DNA from: Agrostemma githago | Lineage: Eukaryota > Streptophyta > Magnoliopsida > Caryophyllales > Caryophyllaceae | Assembly: GCA_958450325.1 (NCBI GenBank) | Contig: OY288249.1 | Coordinates: 60,080,166 to 60,144,165 of the forward strand | Direction: 5' to 3' | DNA length: 64,000 nucleotides | Shown here: one piece after another, positions 8,874 to 20,367 of the stretch | Numbering within the stretch: position 1 is the first letter of the stretch | How the letters are laid out: every line of letters begins with the position of its first letter | The notes under the pieces: model-generated | The model's input: only the letters and a program-made list of their open reading frames with translations | Database searches by the model: none | Told to the model about the DNA's origin: nothing | Program-made: the position numbers and the translations under genes

Positions 8874-11022
8874 TGTGGACATCCGTCCACACCGCCCGGC
8901 GCCCCGCGCGGGACTGACTCGATTTTTCATCGTGTGGCGGCGGCCACCCACGCGGCCCCCTCCCGGTCGGGGGCCGGTCTGATCTTGCGTACGGGGCGAT
9001 TTATCGGACCTCGATTCGGATGACGATCCGGACTTGTACTAGACGGGTGCGGGCACTCGTGTTTTCGTTTGGGAATCGATCGAGTCGTGGTTGTAAATGT
9101 TTAAAGGCCAATTTGTTTGGTAAGGCGACCTTTTTAGTGAACTGAATTCGTTGCCGATTTGTGGAGTCGCCACCGAGTCAATTATGGGGACTCGGAAACC
9201 GTTCAAGTCAACTTTGATCCCTTGTCGGCTGAAAGTTGAGTGGCACGGGACCTAAAGATAAAGACTTGTACTCTTAAGCACTCCATGCCTGGAATGACTC
9301 TCATTGCCAATGGTTTCGGACATCCAGAAACCGTCGATTCTAAGTAAGGGGTGAGGGTACGTATTGGGAAGCCAACATCCGATAGATGTCAACACCCAAT
9401 CCCGCCCGCACTATAGCGGCCTCTACTAATCAATCAGTGAGCTGATAACCTAGTTCTTTTGTTGTGGTGGAAATACTGTAACATCCGTTGTTTTAACCCT
9501 ATGCCTTTTACTACGTCGGTTGTTTAAGGACAAGTAAGTATTGTCGTCAAAGTAGTTGTGTTTACATTCTTTGCATGCGATTTTACGTGACAAGCAGGCC
9601 ATGAAAAGATGCACGTAGGAGAGTAGAGAGTACTAGTATTATACGTATTAGCAAATCAGTTTTAGCGTGATAATACGGATATTAGTTGTTCTCGTGGTAT
9701 ACCTTACCTGGTATTCTGCTTAAGATGAGTCGCTTTGGTATTAATAGAGATGCGTCGAACCTAATAAGGCGAGCACTTGGACTAATACGGAACCCGACCA
9801 TAACTTTGTTCAATTTTAGTTATTTTACGGTTTGAGTTCCGTGTTAGGTGATTTAGCATGCGATTATAAGGTCATAAAAGCAATAAATCATACGAAAAGC
9901 TGTAAATGCGAATGTAAGTAAATCACATTGTGAGGAGTTGCACCCTCGGAATATACACTAAACGGGACTCGATGCATAGATAGTTGAGAACAGATCTTGG
10001 AATTACTCGGGTCTATTTAGTGTGTTTTAGTATTGGTGATTGAAGTTGGGACGTTACGTGTTTTAGTAGATGTTTGTGGACCTAGTGTCCACATCTAGTG
10101 TTGTCGTAGTGCATAATAAAAGAAAGTGCAAATATGGAAAGTTTTGTTTAGATGACAACCTAGTGACGATTCGAATTCAAAGGCGGATCCTCCTAGTGAT
10201 TCCGGCAGAGCTCCTTTACCGTTGACCCTTCATGCGGCTACTCCGGCAGAGCTTCGTTACTATGGACCGATTCTGCGGCAAATCCTGCAGAGCTTCGCTA
10301 CTAGACTTGAGCTAGTCGAACACAGGCACCTCGGTATCGAGTGGGGTGCTCGAAGGTGAGGAGTAGCGTCGATGTCGCTTTTATCGGAACTACGATCGAG
10401 TGGATCGTTTGCCTCGGGCGTCAGAGTGCGAGCCCTTAGCGAGAGAGTAAAGGGAGAAGAGAAGATGATAATGTGTGTCGAATGAATGAGGCAAAGGGGG
10501 GTATTTATAGGTGTTTTCGGTCCTCGTCGTCCATATGGACGCCTGAATTGGGGTGCACCAAGACCCAGGCGCCTGGGCTAAGGCGCGGGGAGACTAAGAT
10601 GCGTGAGGTGGGGCGGTCGGGATTTTGAAGATACGATTTTGATACTTTCCAAAACCGAAGGGAGGAGTGTGATACTTAGCTTGGAGCCTAAGGATTCCCG
10701 CGGCTTGACCTAGCGCCGTGGGTTTAGTGGGCCTTGGGTGTGCGTCCCGAGGTTCGCTTGGCACGGTGCTGACTCGGTTCGAGTTTCGGGACCGACTCGG
10801 GGTCCCGGTGTCGGAATTGACTCTAATTAGTGTCTATGTGACAGTAACGACACGACTAAGGCTGCCATCATGTTAATTTTAATTTTTCCGAGTAATTATT
10901 TGATCCATTCTATGGAAAAACTACCTACAACATCGCGAACCCGCGTCGTGTTGCAGTCCTATCATCATCGGGTGTTTGTTGGGCACTTCTGCAGCCACCA
11001 GGTCCAAATCTGGGTGTCTACA
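8874..11022 (-). repeat. 5' LTR of the Tat-like element (2149 bp)
   Basis: The plus strand starts TGTGGACATCCGTCCACA at 8874 and ends TGGGTGTCTACA at 11022. The minus strand therefore runs TGTAGACACC...TGTCCACA, as in the solo LTRs at 20368 and 23980. A TATA box sits at 10509-10502 (minus). The region around 9260-9420 (TGGTTTCGGACATCC, GTAAGGGGTGAGGGTACGT, CCGCCCGC) is conserved in all three long LTRs. Near 10190-10300 three spaced copies of CCGGCAGAGCT(T/C)C-like words occur. The right flank is CTTTA (11023-11027), inside the hAT gene; the matching target duplication lies outside the window. Confidence 0.8.
10502..10509 (-). promoter_or_regulatory. TATA box of the Tat-like LTR
   Basis: The minus strand reads CACCTATAAATACCCC about 515 bp from the LTR start. 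The same distance and motif (CCTATAAATAGG, 24560-24571) occur in the solo LTR at 23980-26397, which supports the assigned orientation. Confidence 0.65.
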
Positions 11023-11175
11023 CTTTATATGCTACACTTATTGATGTTTTTGAGATACTTATTAAAGAAGCAAAATCCGCCGATGATCGTGCTAAAGCCG
11101 TAAATGCGATTGGTTATCTTGAATGTTTTGAGTTTGTTTTCATGTAACATCTAATGAAGGTGGTGTATGGATACA
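11023..11175 (+). pseudogene. hAT transposase fragment, left piece
   Basis: The plus strand encodes LIDVFEILIKEAKSADDR and, further on, GYLECFEFVF, one stop (TAA near 11144-11146), then HLMKVVYGYTN. This matches the middle of the large plant hAT-like proteins with a TTF-type zinc finger and a C-terminal hAT dimerisation domain. The Tat-like LTR cuts it on the left and the Copia element on the right. The reading continues at 15908 with LCEALQRKDQDIVNAM, so both pieces come from one gene. Confidence 0.7.
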
Positions 11176-11180
11176 CCAAC

Positions 11181-11403
11181 TGACAAGTATAGAGAAACGT
11201 AATAGATTGAAGGATAAAATTTGTGATGATTTCATTCAATATGAATTGCCCTTATAAAGGGAGTACAAGGAGGTGTAAACATAATAATTGTATAACAATA
11301 ATATCACAATATAATCGTGATATAATCGCAGTATAACGTAACTGAATCATAATAATATCGTTATCGTATATCATAACTCGAACAGAATTGATATATTTTT
11401 ATA
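11181..11403 (-). repeat. 3' LTR of the first Copia element
   Basis: The plus strand starts TGACAAGTATAGAG and ends GATATATTTTTATA. It matches 15678-15902 apart from scattered substitutions and small indels. A polypurine tract precedes it on the minus strand. Confidence 0.9.
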
Positions 11404-11416
11404 TCCCCCCTTAAGC
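11404..11416 (-). promoter_or_regulatory. Polypurine tract of the first Copia element
   Basis: The minus strand reads GCTTAAGGGGGGA directly before the 3' LTR. The stop codon of the polyprotein (TAA, 11413-11411) lies inside it. It primes plus-strand DNA synthesis. Confidence 0.75.
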
Positions 11417-11875
11417 TGGAGTGTGGAGATCGAGAACGCCCAGCTTGCCAAGAAGAAAATTGAACTGGGACGAGCCAACTGCTTTGGTGAGAATGTCAGC
11501 TAGTTGAACGGTAGTAGGGACATAGGAGGGAATGACAAAGTCGTCGATTATGGCATCCCGGACAAAATGACAATCGACTTCAATATGTTTTGTCCGTTCA
11601 TGGAAAACGGGATTCTTTGCAATGTGAAGAGCTGACTGACTGTCACAGAAGATGGAGATGGGTTGTGACACATTGATGCCCAAACTAGTAAGAAGGCATG
11701 TGTGCCATTTTAGCTCACATACGAGAGCAACCATCGCTCGATATTCTGTTTCTGTGGAGGAGAGAGTGATAGTGTATTGTTTTTTTGTTTTCCACGATAT
11801 AGGTGAATTTCCCAATGAAACAAACCAGCCACTTACAGACCGGAGAGTGAGAGAGCAAGGAGCATAATCAGAATC
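11411..11875 (-). pseudogene. RNase H end of the first Copia polyprotein
   Basis: The frame open from 11815 holds SSTETEYRAMV with a catalytic Glu, IFCDSQSALHIAKNP with an Asp, RTKHIEVDCHFVRD, and ends LHTPA at 11411. Tagging by TKHIEVD and LADILTKAV is typical of Copia RNase H. The upstream part that links to reverse transcriptase (11816-11878) is out of frame. Confidence 0.85.
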
Positions 11876-11878
11876 ACA

Positions 11879-12990
11879 TCATCCAGTCATATTGAATGTG
11901 CTGTGAGTACGCAATAAAATCCCTTGTCTAGGGGATCCCTTCAGATATTTCACCACCCGTAATGCAGCATCCATGTGTTCTTGACGAGGCTGCTGCATAA
12001 ATTGGGACAAAACATGGACGACATATGAAAAATCAGGTCGAGTGACAGCAAGATAAGCCAATCGACCAATAAGTCGCCTATACTGTTCCACGTCATCAAG
12101 AAATTTGCCTTGAGCACAGCTAAGACGATGGTTTTGCTCCATCGGGGTGCCTGCTGGACGAGAACCCAGGGAACCTGTTTCAGAAATAATATTGAGTGCA
12201 TATTTGCGCTGATTAAGGAATAAACCTTCAGTACTGCATGCAATTTCTATACCCAAGAAATATTTTAGAGGACCGAGATCTTTAATTCGAAAACAACGAC
12301 CCAAGTAGTCTTTGAAAGCTGTCACGGCCAGGGAGTTATTTCCTGCAATAGCAAGATCGTCAACGTATACTAAAACATATAAGCACACGTTATCACGAGC
12401 GTAACTAAAGAATGAATAATCCGAGTGGGATTGAATAAAACCATAGTCTTGCAGGGCACTAGCTAATTTAGCAAACCAGTAGCACGGTGCTTGTTTCAGA
12501 CCGTAGAGAGCCTTGCGCAACCTGCATACTTTCCTGTCTTTGCCTTTCTCAAAACCCGGAGGTAACTTTATATAGACCTCTTCAGATAATTCTCCGTGTA
12601 GAAAAGCATTGTGAACATCCATCTGATGTACGTATTGTTGTCATTTTTACGACTGGTGCAAATGTTTCCTCATAATCCAAACCTTCAACCTGGTGATTCC
12701 CAAATGCAACTAATTGAGCCTTAAATCGCTCAATACTACCATCGGAAAGATATAAAATTTTATATACCCAACGACATCCGAGGGCCTTTTTATTTGGTGT
12801 AAGAGTTGTCAATTCCCATGTATTATTGTCCTCGAGCGCGGTAATCTCGTCCTGGATAGCCTTTCTCTAATTTTCATGCTTCACGGCCTCAACAAATGAG
12901 GTGGGTTCAATACCCGCCGTAATGGCTGCAAGAAAAATTCGATGACGCTTAGAAAAATTATCACGGTTAATATAATCAGCTAAGGGGTAG
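11879..12990 (-). pseudogene. Reverse transcriptase of the first Copia element
   Basis: The main block is 12622-11879: it starts MDVHNAFLHGELSEEVYIKL, passes RKALYGLKQAP and LVYVDDLAIAG, the active-site YVDD, and reaches RPDFSYVVHVLSQFMQ. The N-terminal part (12812-12630) holds GCRWVYKILYLSDGS and YEETFAPVVKMTTIR in another frame, so a frameshift lies near 12600-12640. Stops cut the linker before it. The enzyme copied element RNA to DNA. Confidence 0.88.
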
Positions 12991-13489
12991 GCCGTACCTG
13001 AGGAGGATAAAGACGGAGTCGGTGTGGAGCTGACAGGGGATGGGCTATAAACCGTACGAACAACAAAGTCAAGGAGTCATGTCGAAGGAATATGTGTGCG
13101 ATGTCCTCGACCAAGTTGTTGATCAACCGAGACATCTGTATGCTGATCAACTGAGATGTCATTATGCTTATCGGGTTGAAGAATAACATCGGCAGGAGCC
13201 TCCTCCTCACTAAGTGACCTTGTTCATATGGGTCATGTATGGTAATCTCAGGACCATTTTCATCCATTTCATCCTGAGTAGGCAGGTCAAAATGTGTGGT
13301 GTTCGGCTCGGGGATGACAATATTGTCGTTAGGCTCAGGTTTATACGGGGAAGAGTCTTCATTAAAAAATAACATCTCTCGATACGAGAAATGTTTTAGT
13401 GGTTAGGTCATATACTTTACATCCTTTTTTAATATGAGGATAACCGACAAAAATGCATTTACGACTCCTAGTAGTAAATTTATCCCCGT

Positions 13490-14290
13490 GAGTATTTTGG
13501 TTACGCACAAAACAAAGTTAACCAAATACTCGTAAATTGGAGTATATTGGTGGCACCCCAAATAAAATCTCATACGGTGTTTTATTTTCAATAATAGCCG
13601 AGGGTGTACAATTAATTAAATACGCCGTACTCAAAATACACTCACCCCAAAATAGCTTAGGTAAATTAGCTTGAAACATTAATGCACGGGCAACATTAAG
13701 GATATGACGATGTTTACGTTCAACCCGACCATTCTGTTGAGGGGTTCCAACACATGACGTCTGAAAGTGGATCCCGTGTTGAAAAAAATACCCAGCCATA
13801 CAATTGAACTTCGTGCCATTGTCACTTTGAACTGTTTTGACCTGTTTTGAAAATTGAGTGCGGACAATGGCTAAAAAATTCATGAACATTTCCGTCACCT
13901 CAGTTTTATCGAGAAGCAAATATACCCAGACACACTGTGAGCAATCATCGACAATAGTTAAAAATACTTAGCACCACAAGAAGAAGGGATCCGATACGGT
14001 CCCCATAGATCGCAATGGATCAAATCAAAAATATATTCAGCCCTTTTTTCATTCAAATTAAAGCTGTGACGATGTTGTTTTGCGAGATGACAAATATCGC
14101 AAACAGAGTCATTATTCGAACTAAAATTACTAGCCAAAGGTACGAGCTTTACGACTTTATTCGCGGGATGTCCAAGCCTATGGTGCCATAATTTAAGTGA
14201 TCCAGTACGCACTTGATGAACAACAAGTTGATCCCGTTCTTCACGAAACACATATAGTCCGTCCCTAAGGTCCCCGACTCCAATCATCCT
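13490..14290 (-). pseudogene. Integrase of the first Copia element
   Basis: A pre-integrase zinc module (LWHHRLGHPA, then CDICHLAKQ) lies at about 14210-14080. The first catalytic Asp is in LIHCDLWGP (about 14010), the second in VQSDNGTKF (about 13830) and the Glu in PQQNGRVERKH (about 13735), so the triad is intact. A frame break near 13940 separates the first Asp from the rest. The region before the RT (13490-12990) is a degenerate linker rich in acidic and Pro residues. Confidence 0.85.
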
Positions 14291-14332
14291 CCTCGAAGCT
14301 AGGTCCTGTATATGACAAAGCTTGTTAATAAA

Positions 14333-14620
14333 CTAAAAATTAACTTTATGCGAGGAAATAAGCTGTGAAACAGAAATTAAGTTACAATTTAATCCCGGAA
14401 CAAATAGAACATTAGTCAATGTGACTGAATTATTTAGTCGCACTGTTCGAACAATATTAGAAAATTTCTGTTGATCGTCAGGCAAATCCACATGACAAGG
14501 GGAAATTATCGTCGTGTTGGACAAATATGAGAGCGTTCCTGTCATGTGATTAGAGGGACCTGTGTCAATTAACCAATAATTATTTATACCACTTAAACGG
14601 TCTTCGGACACAGAGGCATG
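14333..14620 (-). pseudogene. Protease domain of the first Copia element
   Basis: The reading contains NYWLIDTGPSNHMTG with the catalytic DTG, then NVLFVPGLNCNLISVSQL, the standard end of Copia proteases. The usual Ala after DTG is Pro here. Upstream (14760-14640) a CCHC-like knuckle may be present in scattered frames (CQKCKHRDPE). Confidence 0.8.
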
Positions 14621-14779
14621 GCTGACAATGGCGGTAGCTCAAACTGGGATGAGACTCTTCTTCCCCGACCCTCCATTTCCGGATCGCGATGCTTGCATTT
14701 CTGACAAGGTACGAGGTCAATTTCCCCACCAGTCGGGAAAACTTTGTGTCTTGATGAAACATGTACTGTCATCGTGGCC

Positions 14780-15660
14780 ACGTGATGTACAGTAGGTGCA
14801 ATTCAATTTTTGTTTTCACCTTTCTCCTTGTCTCGCGCGATCTTCCAATCGGTCCTAGAATTGGAGCGGTTCTCAGATCTTACGGCAAAAGCCATGACCT
14901 CGGCTTTCTCGAGTAGAATCGAAACAGAATTCTTCAATCATTGTTCCTGAAGAATGACGTGGTATGCTCTATTAAGGGACGATAACGGTTCTAGTGCCAA
15001 TTGTTGGGATCGAACCGTCCCGTACAGAGTCGAATCAAGCCCATCAGAAAATGATGAAAATGTTTGTTATCTTTTCTTTTGGTCGCGTCTTTGGCAATTT
15101 TGCAGGTACAATGCCCACATTACACGCAAAAGGAGGTTCGTGTACCAACAAAGCTTCCCACAAAACTTTCAGTTTTCCGTAGTACGAGGTAACGGTCATG
15201 CCCTTGGTTTGGGTGAAATTTTTTATTTGAGTCTTGAGAGAGTGAATTTTAGTTCCGTCAATAACAGCAAATTGTTTGTTTAAGTCATTCCACAACAATT
15301 TTGCTTCTTCGAAATACGTGATGCTATCTCGAAGATCTTCATGAATGTATGGAATGCATAATCCATTGGACTATGGTACAGTTTACTACTTCTCATTGAT
15401 CGAGAAGCAAAGTATTTGTCGGTTTTGTGACAATATCGTCACAAAATCCAAATTTTCTTCTAGCTTATAAAGACATTCGCATCGAACGACCCAATCTTCA
15501 TAATTTTCCCCGCGCAATTTAACGTGGGAGATAGTTATTCCGGGACCATCTTGGGTTCCAAGAAGATAAGGTGATAAGGGATCGATTTTCGTAGTCTCAG
15601 GTTTGTCAAGCTTTTCACCCGACATTTGGACGACACGAGGGATTATGTGAGAGGGGGTGA
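14780..15660 (-). pseudogene. Gag of the first Copia element
   Basis: The start is about 15625 with MSGEKLDKPET; then YLLGTQDGPGITISHVKLRG, the classic N-terminal gag segment, and NYEDWVVRCECLYKLEENLD. A stop follows, and the central gag part continues in 15298-15044 (LWNDLNKQFAVIDGTKIHSL, then GMTVTSYYGKLKVLWEAL). Frame breaks near 15385 and 15044 make it non-functional. Confidence 0.8.
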
Positions 15661-15663
15661 TAG

Positions 15664-15677
15664 TGGCTCTGATACAA
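15664..15677 (-). promoter_or_regulatory. Primer-binding site of the first Copia element
   Basis: The minus strand directly after the 5' LTR reads TTGTATCAGAGCCA. It matches the usual initiator-Met tRNA site TGGTATCAGAGC except for a G to T change at position two. Confidence 0.75.
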
Positions 15678-15902
15678 TGACAAGTATAAAGAAACGTAAT
15701 AGATTGAAGGATAGAATTTGTGATGATTTCATTCAATATGAAATGCCCTTATAAAGGGAGTACAAGGAGGTGTAAACATAATAATTGTATTACGATAATA
15801 TCACAATATAATCATGATATAATCACAATATAATCTTAACCGAATCATAATAATATAGTTATCGTATATCATAACCCGAACAGAATCGATATATTTCTAT
15901 TA
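15678..15902 (-). repeat. 5' LTR of the first Copia element
   Basis: The plus strand starts TGACAAGTATAAAG and ends TTTCTATTA. The target duplication CCAAC follows at 15903-15907. Confidence 0.9.
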
Positions 15903-15907
15903 CCAAC

Positions 15908-16700
15908 TCTTTGTGTGAAGCATTACAAAGGAAAGATCAAGACATTGTTAATGCCATGGCTATTCTTGATTTGACTAAAGAGCATTTGGTAAAGTTTAGG
16001 AATGATGAATGGGACCAATTTCTTAGTACGATTTCTAAATTTTGTGAAAAACATAAGATTGAAGTCCCGTATATGACCGATTTTTATGCTCCTCTGGGAA
16101 GATCAAGACGTCACCTTACTAATGTGGCAAACTTACATCGATTTTGAGTTGACATGTTTATAAGTGTTTTGGATTCGCAACTCCAAGAACTAGATAGACA
16201 ATTTAATGAGAAAAGCATGGACATGCTAATATATATGGCTTGTTTTCGTCCCGTAGATGTGTTTGCTTCTTTCGATAAGGACAAATTGATGACACTTTCA
16301 AAGTTCTATCCTAATGAGTTTGATGATGTTGATCTCCAAACACTTGAGTTTGAACTTGATATTTTTGTAAGTGATATGCGAAGGGATTCAAAGTTTCATC
16401 ATATCAAGAGCCTTTGTGAACTTTCAACTATGCTTGTAAGACAAAGAAACATGTTGCGTATCCACATGTTTATTTGTTATTGAAGCTTGTTTTGATACTT
16501 CTAGTGTCAACAAGTGTTGAAAGAGTTTTCTCCTCCATGAAGTATGTGAAGAATTATATGCGAAATAGTATGACCGATGATATTTTGAATGATTGCTTAG
16601 TACCTTATATTGAAAGAGATTTTTTTTGCAGAAGTTAAGGATGATGATGTTATAAGGCGCTTTCAAGATATGAATCCTCGTCGGATGGCTTTAGATTTTT
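15908..16700 (+). pseudogene. hAT transposase fragment, right piece with dimerisation domain
   Basis: Reading resumes after the Copia target duplication with LCEALQRKDQDIVNAM, then EHLVKFRNDEWDQFLSTISK. A stop near 16145 (TGA) interrupts it; the frame continues VDMFISVLDSQLQELDRQFN and LQTLEFELDIFVSDMRR. Near 16450 a frameshift occurs, after which STSVERVFSSMKYVKNYMRN and DCLVPYIERD form the C-terminal hAT dimerisation domain. The family is the TTF-zinc-finger hAT group found in many copies in plant genomes. It is a multiply broken gene whose 5' half lies beyond the Tat-like element to the left. Confidence 0.8.
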
Positions 16701-16827
16701 CTTAGATGGTAATTTTCTTTATAATAATAGTATGTAATATCGACAATGAAATTTGAATATTTTTATGAATTTTTTTTAGATATCGTCCATCAATTTTTTT
16801 TTAGTAGCACCCCCCCCCCCCCCAAAT

Positions 16828-16851
16828 CCTCAAATCCTAGATTCGCCCCTG
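16828..16851 (+). repeat. Right terminal inverted repeat of the hAT element
   Basis: The reverse complement starts CAGGGGCGAATCTAGGATTT. This CAGGGGCG(G/A)A...CTAGGATT form is common at hAT ends in plants. A run of C (about 16809-16823) and an A/T-rich untranslated stretch lie between it and the gene. The left end is outside the window. Confidence 0.6.
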
Positions 16852-19756
16852 CTTCCATGTCTAACTTTTAGATGAGAGAAGCATTGAAGTTCATTCGCAA
16901 CATTTGCTTTTGAACCGACCTTTCCTTTTTCAAGATAATCTCGACTTGAAAACTTGTTTGTCATAGTTATTCTTAGAAATCGGTCTTACCCCATTCGTTT
17001 GAACGATTTTCCCTTACGAGCAATAGGAACATCTCCATGCTCCCTTTTCCGACTCATTTGGGATGTAATTCTACATCCGAATCAACACAAACTCTTGCCA
17101 GTTTTGTTTTCCCTCATTGCATACAAAAGTTCAAACAAATTTTGAAACAAATAATACAACGAATTGATACAATATCAATAGCCAGCTCTAGTGGTTAAGA
17201 AAAAAATGGTTCGCCTTTTGTCAACTTGCATTCGAGCTATCACTATGATATGCTCTCTGACTTTCAGCATTTGATGTTGTTTTAGGGAGTTTGGCAGAAA
17301 GAGAGTTGTTCAAAACATATCTTTTCCTTCACATCTGAGAACCATTCTCTGTTTTGTTTCCATTCCAGGAAAAATTAACATTCAATTTGTCCTTCTCTAG
17401 AACCGAGTACAGATTAAAGCGAGTTGTCGATATTAGTCATTATATATACATAAATAAAAAGAACAAGCGAGTATAACTGAAATGTTCATCAAAGCAGTTT
17501 AAACAACCTTTTAAACTACCAAATGCCCTTTAAAAAATTATTCCCTAAAACGCACAAAACCAAGACCCTCTCCACTATTCATCAAGCGGACTTTGGCCAT
17601 GCCTTTGATTAAATAGCGTTTAAGGTAAGTAACAACCTTACTAATTATAACTACCTTATAATTCTTGGTCGACGTGTTTAACACTTCCCTGTTGAACACA
17701 TCTCCGTTGTTTCAAAACTCAAAACTTCATCTTTTGATAGTTCCGTTGAGTCAAACCAAACGTGCAAATTTCATAAATTCACCCTATTATCCCAGGAAAT
17801 ACGATCAACACCCTGCTTTGGCAGAACCTATCAATCGTATTCTAAGGCTTCATAGGTTTTGTTTGGAAAAACATAAGATTCACTATTACTTATTTGGGGA
17901 TCGAATATCGGTTATTTACGATGAACTCATAACAAAATAACCACATTCACAAAATAAAGCAAGCATAAAACGAATTCAAATGCAAGCATAAAAATAAGTG
18001 ATCTAGCATGGCCCATAAACTAACTAGGTCCAAAAAACTTCTTCCGGATCTCCATCCTTCGTGAAACCTCCCTCGAATCTTTTGGATCTACATCCTTCAT
18101 CTTCTCGGGACTTCGTCTTCAAATTACATTTAATATTTACTAATTACAAATTAACTAGTAAAATTAAAATAAAACAATACATTATTACATCACAATACGA
18201 TACGGCCGCAATCGTATGAACTAAAATAATTATACCTTGCACGCGTAACAAGACGAATAAATAATTAAATTATTATTACAACGAATAACGATACGCAGAT
18301 CATAAACCATCATAGTTTGGACCATACTAGTCACAAGCCAATATCATAGCAATTATAATGACATTCAGACGACGCATTCACAATACGGAAAAATAAATAA
18401 TGAATCATATTCACTTTCTAATTAACGATTAATTAGAATAAAACTTGAAATTAGTAACACCGCTTAACGATTAAGTCGTAAACCAATCGCAGAACCAATA
18501 TTAGTAACACGACTTAACGATTAAGTAGTAAACTAAACAACGAATTTATTATGACTCAATCTATAATATTTTATCATGGGTGTAATCGTATTACAAAAAT
18601 TTGCAATTATTAAAAGGAATTAAAGTGATATACGGAGTAGTGTCCAAAAGTGAGAACAATTCTCAGTTGCACAATGATGGACCAACAGAATTCATTTTTG
18701 TGATTGGGCCAAAGAGAGACTTTCAGTCTCTTGTCCAACCACAAAACTACAATGAACAAATTGAGGACAAACTTCTATTTTGCACTCTCACCAGCCCAAT
18801 TGGAAAAACAAATAACCCATCTCCATAAGAATTTATCATTAGGCAACTGAAACTTGATTTCAGTTTTAAAATCCACCAAATATGCGACACCACCACATCT
18901 AATGTGGTTTAACCCCTAGCAGCCAACCAAGGTTGCTCAACCATCACGCATGTTCACCACACATCCCCAGCCACTACCAGCGGCCAACCATGTCGATCAC
19001 CATCGACGTCGACCATGCCGGTTAAATAGTCAACCATCACTCGCAACCACCATGCACCACAGAAGTTCGACCAACAGTTTGGCCTGACGACGACCTTGAT
19101 TAGTCGCAGAAGTCAAACTTTGCCGGCCATCACGGATGTGGTCGTCATCAAGCTTGCATCGTCAAACTACCCTGACGACCTGGTGATATCCACCCACGAC
19201 TATCACAGACGCCTGTCCTACAGGCGCGAAACTCCGGCCAAAGCGAGCGTCAAACATCATACCGAGTCCGATGATGTCGATCGTTCAACTGTCAGCCGCC
19301 CCTTACCAACTTTCCTCAGTTTTATTCTCCCATAAAACAAAAAAGATTCGAGGAAAGTCATTGAACCCAATTGAATAAAAAAATAACAGGTTTATCTTTC
19401 TTATCAATTCATAGTTCAATGCGGGGTAAACATACGATTTCATTCATATAAAACAGAGTTGAAAAACAATTTCTCAATTTTGTTACCCAAATTCATATAA
19501 AAACTCCGTTTAATATGGCTTGGTCCATTGAAATCCCAGATCTATATAATTATACAGTATAATAAAAGGCTTAATCTTTGACTAAAAAAATCCAATCTTT
19601 ATTAGTCCTCCTTAACAAAAATTCGATCAACCAATATCTCCATATTAGTTATGCAATTTTTCCATGATAAACTCAATATTATAATTGAATCAAATAAGAC
19701 GCACAAATAATATGAATCCGATCATATAAGTATTATGCTAGAGGCTTTGATACCAC
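16852..19756. other. Intergenic stretch without recognised genes
   Basis: No reading frame above about 90 codons carries family features. The frames at 16954-17145, 17665-17940, 18601-18828 and 19096-19335 have no motif that I recognise. A short near-duplicate (ATTAGTAACACCGCTTAACG versus ATTAGTAACACGACTTAACG) lies at 18450-18530. The 18960-19290 part is GC-richer, with repeated CACCATCGACG-like words. Confidence 0.6.
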
Positions 19757-20230
19757 TGAAGGATTATACCGGTGCGAAAGCGGAATTTCAAAAAACAATT
19801 TACTAGCACCAATCCAGGAATCCAAGCACAATATAGAAATGAATCAGGTCAGGAGTAGGTCGAGAAATACATATCTTCGTAGCGTAAATTCCTCAATATA
19901 TGAGACGGAGAGATACTAGATCCCTACGTGTTGCTATTCTACCCGGTCCACCAATCCAGTCAGAATCTCACGCCTACTAGGACGAAAAAGATGAAACGAT
20001 TCTCTCTCTTACTTTTGAGGGTGCTCTCTTACTTTTGAGGGTGCTTGAGGCAATAAACCGAACTAGCTTAGATTAGGGTTTCTCCTCAGGTTGATTCAAT
20101 CACCTATGACTCATAACTATATCCTTATATATAGTAGTAGAGATTAGGTTATATCAAGGGACTAACGGGGCCTCATAAGTAGTCACAGTCCAATACCGAA
20201 AAGGCTACACTTACACACGGTGTATGAGAA
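19757..20230 (-). repeat. Possible Copia LTR fragment with adjacent tRNA-Met-like primer site
   Basis: On the minus strand, CGGTATAATCCTTCA (an LTR-like CA end) is followed by GTGGTATCAAAGCCTC (19756-19741), close to the Copia primer site TGGTATCAGAGC. A TATA-like CTATATATAAGG lies at about 20122-20135 on the minus strand. A perfect 20-bp direct repeat (CTCTCTTACTTTTGAGGGTG) lies at about 20004-20043. No partner LTR or pol sequence was found, so this is tentative. Confidence 0.35.
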
Positions 20231-20367
20231 TTTCATACACAGCGAACCATATTGCGCCACGTGCCAATTTTTTTGTTAACCTAGGGTTATTAGTTTAGGG
20301 TTAGGTTAGTAATTTTACATTTTAGTTAGTTTATTACTAAACTATAGTTAAGTTAATTGTAGAAACT

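Larger units (their letters stand above)
506..11022 (-). mobile_element. Degenerate Tat-like Ty3/gypsy retrotransposon with antisense genes (5' LTR at right; 3' LTR not resolved)
   Basis: Read on the minus strand the order is 5' LTR (11022-8874), primer-binding site (8870-8853), leader, gag remnant (7214-6609), RNase H (about 6196-5860), integrase (about 5640-4573), then about 4 kb that holds plus-strand genes. RNase H before integrase places it in Ty3/gypsy. LTRs above 2 kb and an antisense gene downstream of integrase are traits described for the Tat group (Ogre, Retand). Protease, reverse transcriptase and the gag core are missing: only about 400 bp separate gag from RNase H. The element is therefore internally deleted and non-autonomous. 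The expected 3' LTR should lie to the left; the LTR at 1-505 looks like a different subfamily member, so the true left boundary is uncertain. Confidence 0.7.
11181..15902 (-). mobile_element. Ty1/Copia retrotransposon, 4722 bp, inserted in the hAT gene
   Basis: LTRs lie at 11181-11403 (3') and 15678-15902 (5'), with a perfect 5-bp target duplication CCAAC at 11176-11180 and 15903-15907. The order on the minus strand is gag, protease, integrase, reverse transcriptase, RNase H, which is Copia order. The primer-binding site and polypurine tract are present. LTR ends read TA...CA on the sense strand rather than TG...CA. The coding region has many frame breaks, while the two LTRs remain close to each other along their length. 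Confidence 0.93.
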
